Shown in pieces: positions 1-5,306 of a stretch of 5,306 bases of DNA. The notes beneath the pieces were generated by a model. It made no database searches, was not told the origin of the DNA, and saw only the letters and a list, made by a program, of their open reading frames with translations. Source of the stretch: CAG-826 sp964654155 (GTDB lineage: Bacteria > Bacillota_I > Bacilli_A > RFN20 > CAG-826); assembly GCA_964654155.1 (NCBI GenBank), contig CAZZGL010000072.1:1-5306 (forward strand), read 5' to 3'. Made by a program: the position numbers and the translations under genes. How positions within the stretch are numbered: the first letter of the stretch is position 1; every line of letters starts with the position of its first letter.

Positions 1-63
1 TTATTAATAGAATCAAAAATCATCCAATGGCATTATGGAAAATATCAAACAAATAACAATTAA
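1..63 (+). CDS. possible 3' end of a plus-strand gene (partial, frame uncertain)
   Basis: A plus-strand rho-independent terminator begins at 68, so a plus-strand gene should end just before it. Two frames are open from the window edge: one reaches TAA at 61-63 (last residues HYGKYQTNNN) and one reaches TAA at 54-56 (last residues NHPMALWKISNK). The third frame is closed at once by TAA at 5-7. At most 20 codons are visible, too few to name a family or choose a frame with confidence. The second frame looks slightly more protein-like because it is less dominated by Asn and Gln. The gene body lies outside the window, and the assignment rests mainly on the adjacent terminator. Confidence 0.35.
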   Translation, partial: LLIESKIIQWHYGKYQTNNN

Positions 64-67
64 CACT

Positions 68-95
68 AACTTCCTAGAAATGGGAAGTTTTTTTT
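68..95 (+). terminator. rho-independent terminator, plus strand
   Basis: A perfect 7-bp stem, AACTTCC (68-74) with GGAAGTT (83-89), encloses an 8-base loop and runs into eight T residues (88-95) on the plus strand. Read on the minus strand the hairpin has no T tract, so it serves plus-strand transcription arriving from the left edge. The stop codon of the decayed minus-strand gene (94-96) overlaps the end of the T tract, so the two units converge with no spare sequence between them. Confidence 0.8.
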
Positions 96-465
96 ATAAT
101 TCTGCTTCTAATTTTTCTTTAGATATTAAACCTTCTTCAATTAGCTTATTAAATTTGGCTTCTTTCATTTTCCATCTATATTCTAAAAACACTTCATACA
201 CTTTTTCATCGACCTGTTTAGCTAATTCAATTGATTTACTTAATAAATAACTCAGTTGATTTAACTCTTGCTTTCTTCTAAAGTTTTCATTTCCAATATG
301 TTGCAAATCTTCATATGTTTTATCACGTTCATCAATTACTTTTTTAATCCAGCATCTTTAAATAACTTTGGTAAAAAAATAGTTTAATAAATCATACGCT
401 TGTTGGTATTTAAACACATGTTTTTTTCCATATTGTTGACTAAAAACTATATTAAAAGATTACAT
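94..465 (-). pseudogene. decayed minus-strand gene, unrecognised family
   Basis: One minus-strand frame keeps coding character from an ATG at 463-465 to a TAA at 94-96, but is broken by in-frame TAA at 460-462 (directly after that ATG) and at 358-360. The middle segment reads SFNIVFSQQYGKKHVFKYQQ and continues to 361. The last segment is 87 codons, from 357 to 97. It is rich in charged residues and looks helical or coiled-coil, ending LISKEKLEAEL. Without the two stops it would encode about 123 residues. An apparent start at the TTG at 304-306 is probably false, because the same frame is coding-like upstream and no Shine-Dalgarno precedes it. I do not recognise the family. The frame lies just beyond the operon terminator and has no visible promoter. 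Two point nonsense mutations without a frame change suggest recent decay. Alternatively, only the 3' part could be a short real gene. Confidence 0.5.
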
Positions 466-493
466 TGCAGATAAAGTTATAAAATAAGTAGGT

Positions 494-534
494 AAAATAA
501 AAAACTTATCAAGTTAATTACAATACTTGATAAG
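494..534 (-). terminator. rho-independent terminator of the ecf-truA operon
   Basis: On the minus strand a perfect 10-bp stem, CTTATCAAGT (534-525) with ACTTGATAAG (514-505), encloses a 10-base loop and is followed by TTTTTTATTTT (504-494). It begins 41 bases after the last stop codon at 576. No T tract follows on the plus strand, so it is one-directional. It ends the dCMP deaminase-ecfA1-ecfA2-ecfT-truA transcript and separates it from the decayed gene on the left. Confidence 0.9.
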
Positions 535-575
535 AAAAGTTTAAATATGTTTTTAAGTTTACAAATGTGAAATAT

Positions 576-2105
576 TTAAATTACTTTTTTTATAACATTC
601 AATTTAAAATGATCTATATACATTCTTGCTAAATAGTATTTAGAATCTTCGATGTTATTAGGATCATGAGCGTCGATACCAACAATAACTTTACATCCAT
701 ATTTAGAAATAATTTTCCAGAAATCAAAATTAGGATACTCATATCTACTTTCATTAGATAAATATGTCTTAAATCCTCTTCTAAAACCACCCAAATTTAA
801 TTCAAGAGGAATATCTAATTCAAGAGATTTTTGCGCGATTAAATGTGCAATTTGTTCTGCAGTTTCATCAAATTCTGCATATCCAGATAAATATAAATCT
901 GGGTGAGCAACATAAGAAAAACAGCCAGTTTCCATTCCTTTAATTAAGGCATTTGCGTATTTTTTAATTCCAATTGTATCTTGAGAGTTAAATAAAAAGG
1001 CGCCGGTAATACCATTTTCACGAATAAAATGTTGTCCTAATATTAAAAATTCTACTGTTTGGTTTTCAATAAGCTCTTTATAATACCAGTCATAGTCTTC
1101 ATAATATTCTGCTTCAAAACCTAAATGTATTTCAATTTGGTTTTTATACTTCTCTTTTAAATTTAAAACAGAACTTCGATAATCTTCTAATAAAGAATAG
1201 TCTCCACGAACATTTTGATAATTATCACCAGTAAAATTAGGATAAAAAATATGGTCGCTAAAGCCAAGTACTTTTAATCCATTATTAATGGAAGAAATAA
1301 CATAGTCTTCATCTTCTCCTTTTGCGTGTCCACATCGATATGTATGGGTATGAAGATTAACACTTAAAGGTTCATCATAATATACCTTTTTTAAATATAG
1401 TCCGTGTGCAGGAGCCTTATAAGATATAATATGTCTTTCTTCAGTAATTAAGTGATCAATAAAATAATTAGTATTTTCTTTTCCAAGTCCAATAGCAATT
1501 AAAGAACCAACAAGCATTCTTATCATATAACGCATAAAGCCATTTCCGGCAAATGTGATATATAGTAATTCATCTTTTTCTTCAAAATCGATAAAATGTA
1601 TTGCTCTAATAAAATTATCTTTATCCTCTTCTTTTGAGGTAAAATTTCTAAAGCAATGAATACCTGTTAAAAATCTTGAAGCTTTTTTCATTTTATTAAT
1701 ATCTAGTTTTTGCCCTAGATGATATGTATAGTTTCTTATAAAGGGATTATCTTCACCTTGATTGATAACATATGTATATACTTTTGCAAGCGCAGAAAAA
1801 CGAGCGTGAAAATCATCATTTACTCTTTGAATATCGTTAATATGGATATCATTAGGTAAAATACAATTTAAACTATAACGGAACTTACCTAAATCTAATG
1901 TTTTATCAGTATTAAAGTGAAATGTTTGTTCATATGCATGGACCTTTGCATCGGTTCTTCCTGAACCATAAATAATTGTTTCTTGATTTAATATTTGAGA
2001 AATTTTTTCTTCGATAACTCCTTGAATAGTTGTTTGATCGTTTTGTTTTTGAAATCCAAAGTAATTGGTGCCATCATAGGAAACTATTGCTAAATATCTA
2101 GGCAT
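576..2105 (-). CDS. truA: TruA tRNA pseudouridine synthase fused to a PHP-family (HisJ/HisK-like) phosphoesterase
   Basis: This is a 509-residue two-domain protein. Residues 1-246 are a full TruA, which makes pseudouridine at positions 38-40 of the tRNA anticodon arm. Visible are the catalytic loop GSGRTDAKVHA with Asp52, ARFSA (101-105), the active-site Tyr110, GNGFMRYMIRMLVGS (187-201) and the closing APAHGLYL (231-238). Residues 248-509 form a PHP metallophosphoesterase domain: HTHT (252-255), GFSDH (281-285), Glu331 in GFEAEYY, GQHF (357-360), AHPDLY (400-405) and GIDAHD (476-481). The metal-ligand set therefore looks complete. Histidinol-phosphate phosphatase is the family's usual annotation, but no his genes are nearby, so the substrate is unknown. 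Typical TruA is about 245-250 residues and standalone HisJ-type PHP proteins about 260-270, so neither half is truncated. The start has TAGGAG (2115-2120) 9 bases upstream and overlaps the end of ecfT by 8 bases. The junction may reflect a one-base change (see the entry at 1373-1392). Confidence 0.93.
   Translation of the reverse strand: MPRYLAIVSYDGTNYFGFQKQNDQTTIQGVIEEKISQILNQETIIYGSGRTDAKVHAYEQTFHFNTDKTLDLGKFRYSLNCILPNDIHINDIQRVNDDFHARFSALAKVYTYVINQGEDNPFIRNYTYHLGQKLDINKMKKASRFLTGIHCFRNFTSKEEDKDNFIRAIHFIDFEEKDELLYITFAGNGFMRYMIRMLVGSLIAIGLGKENTNYFIDHLITEERHIISYKAPAHGLYLKKVYYDEPLSVNLHTHTYRCGHAKGEDEDYVISSINNGLKVLGFSDHIFYPNFTGDNYQNVRGDYSLLEDYRSSVLNLKEKYKNQIEIHLGFEAEYYEDYDWYYKELIENQTVEFLILGQHFIRENGITGAFLFNSQDTIGIKKYANALIKGMETGCFSYVAHPDLYLSGYAEFDETAEQIAHLIAQKSLELDIPLELNLGGFRRGFKTYLSNESRYEYPNFDFWKIISKYGCKVIVGIDAHDPNNIEDSKYYLARMYIDHFKLNVIKKVI
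1373..1392 (-). promoter_or_regulatory. out-of-frame Shine-Dalgarno plus ATGATG at the TruA/PHP junction
   Basis: On the minus strand AAAAAAGG (1392-1385) lies 6 bases before ATGATG (1378-1373), a good initiation layout. It is located exactly where a standalone PHP gene would start. Its frame differs from the fusion frame and meets TAA after four codons (ATG ATG AAC CTT TAA). One extra base in the TTT at 1365-1367 would make this start read MMNLLSVNLHTHT and would end TruA at YYDEPFKC-stop. The site looks like the remnant of, or an intact start for, a separate overlapping gene. Seen: the motif, spacing and frame. Inferred: its former or current use. Confidence 0.45.
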
Positions 2106-2982
2106 GAGTAATAGCTCCTACAAGTTTTGATAAAACATTCATAATTGATGCAGCAATATCGAGTTTTAAAACAGAAGTAGAAATCATCGCGCCTAAGAAA
2201 ATAACGCAAATGAGTAAGGATAAAGTATCTTTAAATTTCCATTTCATAACTCGATAATGGGTTCTTTTAGCGTCAGGATCATATCCTCTTGCCTCAAGGG
2301 CATTTGCTAAATCATCGCTTTTTTGTAAAGCGCTGCTTAAAAGAGGAATAATTAAAGAAATCATCGCTTTTATTTTTTCATGGAACTTTCCATTTTCATA
2401 ATCAACTCCTCGAGAAGATTGGGCCTTCATTATACGATCAGTATCTTCTAAAAAAGTTGGAATAAAACGCAAAGCTAAGGATATTGTCATCGCAATTGCC
2501 GGAGTTGGTAAACCTATCTTCTTAAATGGAGTTAAGTACCATTCTAAGGCAAAAGTTAAATCTAATGGTCTTGTTGAAGCAGTTAAAATTGTTGTTAATA
2601 CAATAACTAAAGCTAAACGTATTACCACAAATAGAGTATCATAGATTGCTTTAAAGGTTAAAGTAAAATTTCCAATTTGAACAAATCCATAATTTCCGTC
2701 TTTAATGACCAATAAATTTATGATAAAGATAAAAATCATCATTATCCATAGCGATTTTAATTGTGATAGAATCATGCTAAAATGAACTTTAGTAATACGC
2801 ATGACAATATATAATAGAATAGCAATTACTCCATAAAGAATAAAACTTGTCGCTGGATTTGCAAAAGATAAAAATATAGGAATCATCAATAAAATAAGAG
2901 CAAGTAGCTTACACCGAGCATCAAGACGATGAATTATGGTGTTATAAGGCATATAACGACCTAAAATTGTGTTGTTATTCAT
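2098..2982 (-). CDS. ecfT: ECF transporter transmembrane (T) component EcfT
   Basis: A 294-residue integral membrane protein that couples ATP hydrolysis by EcfA1/EcfA2 to the toppling of a substrate-binding S component in vitamin or micronutrient uptake. The N-terminus has the family pattern GRYMPYNTIIHRLDARCKLL (8-27). Hydrophobic segments lie near 28-45, 46-62, 75-93, 118-135 and 253-271. The two coupling-helix motifs that dock on the ATPases are present: SRG (190-192, in the AQSSRG context) and ARG (231-233, in LEARGYDPDAKR). The length is a little above the usual 265 or so residues. The ATG is supported by AAGGAAGGG (2999-2991) 8 bases upstream and starts 3 bases after the ecfA2 stop. The 3' end overlaps the truA start by 8 bases, which predicts coupled translation. 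The substrate cannot be inferred, because specificity lies in the absent S component. Confidence 0.95.
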   Translation of the reverse strand: MNNNTILGRYMPYNTIIHRLDARCKLLALILLMIPIFLSFANPATSFILYGVIAILLYIVMRITKVHFSMILSQLKSLWIMMIFIFIINLLVIKDGNYGFVQIGNFTLTFKAIYDTLFVVIRLALVIVLTTILTASTRPLDLTFALEWYLTPFKKIGLPTPAIAMTISLALRFIPTFLEDTDRIMKAQSSRGVDYENGKFHEKIKAMISLIIPLLSSALQKSDDLANALEARGYDPDAKRTHYRVMKWKFKDTLSLLICVIFLGAMISTSVLKLDIAASIMNVLSKLVGAITHA

Positions 2983-2985
2983 AAT

Positions 2986-3834
2986 CTAAGCCCTTCCTTC
3001 CTTAATTGCTTTTACAAGTGTTTCTACGTTGGTTATTGATTCCAAATTAATATTCATGCCGTTTTCTTTTAAAGCCTTAGCAAATTTATATACTAAAGGC
3101 ATATCTAATGAATAGGATTCAAAATTTGGGTCGTTAAACAATTCGAATGGAGTTGTTTTTTTAATGATGCTTCCATTTTCCATAACAATGATATCTTTAG
3201 CATATTCTAAAACGACATCCATATCGTGGCTAACTAAAATAATTGTTACTCCATCATCGTGGATTTTTTTAAACAATTGCATTATTTCTCTTGTTCCTTG
3301 AGGATCAAGACCGGCAGTTGGTTCATCTAAGATTAATATATGTGGTTCCATAGCTAGAACGCCAGCAATAGCCACTCTTCTTTTCTCTCCTCCGGATAAT
3401 TCAAAAGGTGATTTTTGATAGTATGATGAAGGAATACCTACCATTTCTAGAGCTTTATGAGCTTTCTTTTTTGCTTCTTCTTCTTTTAAACCAAAATTCT
3501 TTGGTCCAAACATAACATCTTTTTCTACTGTACTTTCAAAAAGTTGATATTCTGGAAATTGAAATACGACACTAGCATATTTTCTTAATGTTTTAACACT
3601 TTTAGTTTTTGATTCGCTAGAAACAACATATGAACCCACTCTTACTTTTCCTTTTGTTGGTTTTAATAAAGCATTAATATGTTGAATTAAAGTACTTTTT
3701 CCTGAACCTGTATGACCGACAATTGCCGTAAAGGTTCCTTCTTCAATGACTAAATTAATGTTCTTAAGTGCTAAATGTTCAAATGGCGATTTAGGAGAAT
3801 ATATATGTGATACTTTTATAAATTTTATTGACAT
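2986..3834 (-). CDS. ecfA2: ECF transporter ATPase EcfA2
   Basis: A 282-residue ABC ATPase, one half of the EcfA1/EcfA2 heterodimer that powers ECF uptake on the cytoplasmic face. The motifs appear in order: Walker A GHTGSGKST (40-48), Q-loop Gln92 in VFQFPEYQLFE, signature LSGGE (146-150), Walker B ILILDEP with Glu171, D-loop AGLD (174-177) and switch His203. The Q-loop sequence FPEYQLFE and the DEPTAGLDP form are typical of EcfA2 rather than EcfA1. The C-terminal stretch from about residue 230, containing MPLVYKFAKAL (245-255), is the ECF-specific C-terminal dimerisation region. The start overlaps the ecfA1 3' end by 10 bases, with GGTGGTGAG (3846-3838) just upstream at short spacing. That fits re-initiation by ribosomes finishing ecfA1. 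All catalytic residues are present. Confidence 0.95.
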   Translation of the reverse strand: MSIKFIKVSHIYSPKSPFEHLALKNINLVIEEGTFTAIVGHTGSGKSTLIQHINALLKPTKGKVRVGSYVVSSESKTKSVKTLRKYASVVFQFPEYQLFESTVEKDVMFGPKNFGLKEEEAKKKAHKALEMVGIPSSYYQKSPFELSGGEKRRVAIAGVLAMEPHILILDEPTAGLDPQGTREIMQLFKKIHDDGVTIILVSHDMDVVLEYAKDIIVMENGSIIKKTTPFELFNDPNFESYSLDMPLVYKFAKALKENGMNINLESITNVETLVKAIKEGRA

Positions 3835-4640
3835 ATTCTCACCACCATTTCATCAAATGAGGAAGTTTCTTCAACCTCAATACCTTCTTTATTTAATAAG
3901 TATTTTAATTCCGCTAAGAAAGGCATTTTTAGATCAATTGAATTTAATAATTCATAATTTGAAAGAATTTCTAATGGTTTTCCTCTAGCGGCAATTTTAC
4001 CATGATCTAAAACGATAACTTCATCGGATAATGAAGCTTCTTCCATATCGTGAGTAATAGAAATAATAGTTAAAGAAGGATTTTCTTTTCTCATTTCTAA
4101 TATTAAATTAGCTATGTCTTTTCTTCCTTTTGGATCAAGCATAACAGTCGCTTCATCAAAAATGATTATTTCAGGATGCATTGCTAAAACACCAGCAATA
4201 GCTACTCTTTGCTTTTGTCCACCAGAAAGATTTGTTGGTTCCTTGTCTAAATAATCTTGCATATTTACTTTTGTAGCGAATTCTTTAATAAGTGGCTCCA
4301 TTTCTTTTTGAGGAACACAACGGTTTTCTAACCCAAACGCTAAATCATCAGCAACTGTAGAGCCAATAAATTGGTTATCTGGATTTTGAAATACAATTCC
4401 AATTTTACGTCTAATTGAAGTCACATTTTGTTCATTTAATTCCATACCTAAAACTTCTATTGTTCCTTCTTTGGCTTTTAACAACCCTAAAATTAATTTT
4501 GCAAGAGTTGATTTTCCTGAACCATTATGACCAACAATAGAAATATATTTTCCCTTTTCAAAGTTTAAATCGATATGGTCAATAGCAAAAACATTATCAT
4601 CATAGCAATATGATAAGTTCCTTATTACAATTGCATCCAT
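3825..4640 (-). CDS. ecfA1: ECF transporter ATPase EcfA1
   Basis: A 271-residue ABC ATPase, partner of EcfA2. It has Walker A GHNGSGKST (37-45), Q-loop Gln85 in VFQNPDNQF, signature LSGGQ (138-142), Walker B EIIIFDEA with Glu163, D-loop MLDP (167-170) and switch His197. FQNPDNQF and a Walker B followed by Ala rather than Pro are the usual marks of EcfA1 against EcfA2. The C-terminal extension contains MPFLAELKYLL (239-249), matching the equivalent region of EcfA2. The ATG is fixed by GGAGGT (4651-4646) 5 bases upstream, the strongest ribosome site in the window. It lies 25 bases after the dCMP deaminase stop, with no room for a separate promoter, so the two are very likely cotranscribed. Both ATPases keep a complete set of motifs, so neither looks like a degenerate site. 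Confidence 0.95.
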   Translation of the reverse strand: MDAIVIRNLSYCYDDNVFAIDHIDLNFEKGKYISIVGHNGSGKSTLAKLILGLLKAKEGTIEVLGMELNEQNVTSIRRKIGIVFQNPDNQFIGSTVADDLAFGLENRCVPQKEMEPLIKEFATKVNMQDYLDKEPTNLSGGQKQRVAIAGVLAMHPEIIIFDEATVMLDPKGRKDIANLILEMRKENPSLTIISITHDMEEASLSDEVIVLDHGKIAARGKPLEILSNYELLNSIDLKMPFLAELKYLLNKEGIEVEETSSFDEMVVRICQ

Positions 4641-4665
4641 TTTTTACCTCCAAAATAAATATCAT

Positions 4666-5139
4666 TTAAAATTTAATATCCGCTAATCTGCCTTCGAATT
4701 TTCTATACTTTACTCCACATTTGTCTAGCATAAATTTACTGGCTTTTGTACCTTCTGTATCAGCGTATTTATCTGATACATAAACTATTTCTTTAATTCC
4801 GGTTTGTATAATCGCTTTAGCGCATTCATTACATGGAAATAAAGAAACATATATAACACAGCCTTCTAATGATTGACGATGTGCATTAAGTATAGCGTTA
4901 AACTCAGCATGGCAAACATACCAATATTTATTATCAATACCTTCACCATCTCTTGACCAAGGCATGTCATCATCATTACATCCTACAGGCATTCCGTTAT
5001 ATCCAATTGAAACAACTTTATGATTTTTATCAACAATACAGGCACCAACTTGAGTAGATGGATCTTTGCTTCTCATTGCAGATAAATAGGCTATTCCCAT
5101 AAAATATTCATCCCATGAAATATAATCATTACGTTTCAT
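4666..5139 (-). CDS. comEB: dCMP deaminase (ComEB family)
   Basis: A 157-residue zinc-dependent cytidine/deoxycytidylate deaminase that converts dCMP to dUMP, the substrate of thymidylate synthase. The zinc site is clear: HAE with His77 and proton-shuttling Glu79, and PCNEC with Cys103 and Cys106. GYNGMPVGCNDD (47-58) corresponds to the GYNG segment used for dCTP/dTTP allosteric control in the human and phage T4 enzymes. The stretches YVCHAEFNAI and LFPCNECAKAIIQTGIKE also resemble the eukaryotic form closely. The length is usual for this short type. The ribosome site is weak (AGAGAGTGAT, 5154-5145, about 5 bases before ATG) and follows an extended -10 promoter, so this is the first gene of the operon. 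No role in competence is implied; comEB is the name of the COG family, and the link to vitamin transport is positional only. Confidence 0.93.
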   Translation of the reverse strand: MKRNDYISWDEYFMGIAYLSAMRSKDPSTQVGACIVDKNHKVVSIGYNGMPVGCNDDDMPWSRDGEGIDNKYWYVCHAEFNAILNAHRQSLEGCVIYVSLFPCNECAKAIIQTGIKEIVYVSDKYADTEGTKASKFMLDKCGVKYRKFEGRLADIKF

Positions 5140-5166
5140 TTAATATCACTCTCTCTTCAAAAAAAT

Positions 5167-5175
5167 ATTATATCA
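5167..5175 (-). promoter_or_regulatory. extended -10 promoter of the operon
   Basis: On the minus strand TGATATAAT (5175-5167) is a perfect extended -10 element (TG, one base, then the consensus TATAAT), 27 bases before the dCMP deaminase ATG. Transcription would start near 5160, giving a leader of about 20 bases, too short for a riboswitch. At 17-base spacing the -35 position reads TATCGA, a poor match, which is common for extended -10 promoters. It is the only clear promoter before the tightly packed genes, so it probably drives all five. Confidence 0.6.
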
Positions 5176-5232
5176 TAATATTTTCTTAGTCGATATAGTA
5201 AATGTCTTATTGTAAGAGAGTAAGTGCTAGTT

Positions 5233-5259
5233 ATTGAGCGTGTTAAAAAAGAGCTCAAT
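5233..5259. repeat. 7-bp inverted repeat upstream of the operon
   Basis: ATTGAGC (5233-5239) and GCTCAAT (5253-5259) are perfect inverted copies separated by 13 bases. No T tract follows on either strand, so it is not a standard terminator. It lies about 58 bases upstream of the -10 element, so it could be an operator for a dimeric regulator or a hairpin in a transcript from outside the window. Nothing decides between these, and chance is possible. Confidence 0.35.
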
Positions 5260-5282
5260 TAAATAATTAAATTCCGTTTTAA

Positions 5283-5300
5283 GCGAAAATCGCATTTTTT
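5283..5300 (+). terminator. possible weak terminator-like hairpin, plus strand
   Basis: GCGA (5283-5286) and TCGC (5290-5293) form a 4-bp stem with an AAA loop, followed after one A by six T residues (5295-5300). The stem is short for a terminator and no plus-strand gene is seen upstream, so it may be chance or part of a feature continuing beyond the window. The rest of 5176-5306 holds no ORF or RNA gene that I recognise. Confidence 0.2.
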
Positions 5301-5306
5301 CAGAAT

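Noticed and set aside
35..250. Plus-strand ORF of 71 codons
   Set aside because: It runs across the plus-strand terminator and antisense to the decayed minus-strand gene, has no Shine-Dalgarno, and its composition is that of an AT-rich shadow frame.
94..306. Short gene starting at TTG (304-306)
   Set aside because: No ribosome site precedes the TTG, and the same frame continues to look coding upstream of it and beyond a TAA, so a decayed longer gene explains it better.
540..580. AT-only inverted repeat TTTAAATAT / ATATTTAAA around the last stop codon
   Set aside because: All nine pairs are A-T with a 23-base loop, which is expected by chance at this composition; the strong terminator lies just downstream.
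3746..3988. Plus-strand ORF of 80 codons
   Set aside because: It is antisense to the ecfA2 and ecfA1 coding regions, which are strongly supported, and it has no promoter or ribosome site.
4641..4665. Separate promoter for ecfA1
   Set aside because: The gap is only 25 bases and is largely taken up by the GGAGGT ribosome site; no -10/-35 pair fits.
1..5306. Mycoplasma-type genetic code (TGA read as Trp)
   Set aside because: All main genes are full length under the standard code, and tryptophans checked use TGG, so there is no sign of TGA reassignment.
1..5306. CRISPR array, tRNA, rRNA or insertion sequence
   Set aside because: No regularly spaced repeats, cloverleaf-like or rRNA-like sequence, transposase or terminal inverted repeats were seen on reading both strands.

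Overview
This is a compact, AT-rich piece of a bacterial chromosome (roughly 70% A+T by eye) carrying one minus-strand operon that fills about 85% of the window. The stops are TAA or TAG, and tryptophans checked in the genes are encoded by TGG, so nothing suggests the mycoplasma code in which TGA encodes Trp. The low GC, purine-rich Shine-Dalgarno sites and the ecfA1-ecfA2-ecfT-truA order point to a low-GC Firmicutes/Bacilli-type lineage (Erysipelotrichia, RF39-like or Acholeplasma-like). The exact taxon cannot be read from this window.

In transcription order (right to left): an extended -10 promoter (5167-5175) leads into a dCMP deaminase of the human/phage T4 type (5139-4666). Next come the two ATPases and the transmembrane coupling protein of an energy-coupling factor (ECF) vitamin transporter: ecfA1 (4640-3825), ecfA2 (3834-2986) and ecfT (2982-2098). 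The last gene (2105-576) joins a complete TruA tRNA pseudouridine synthase to a complete PHP-type, HisJ/HisK-like phosphoesterase domain in one reading frame. A strong intrinsic terminator (494-534) closes the operon. Neighbouring genes overlap or lie within 25 bases, so translational coupling is likely. No substrate-binding S component is present, so the ECF module is probably the shared (group II) type that serves S proteins encoded elsewhere.

Left of the terminator is a decayed minus-strand gene (94-465) with two in-frame TAA codons, of unrecognised family. Beyond it are the last codons of a plus-strand gene that enters from outside the window, followed by its own terminator (68-95). Right of the promoter, about 130 bases hold no recognisable gene, only two short hairpins.

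The most interesting object is the TruA-PHP fusion. Its junction sits exactly where TruA normally ends, and no start codon is available for the PHP part. However, an out-of-frame Shine-Dalgarno plus ATGATG lies at the junction, and a single extra base there would restore a classic pair of overlapping genes. It is therefore either a very recent one-base fusion or a sequencing/assembly indel, and the two can be told apart.
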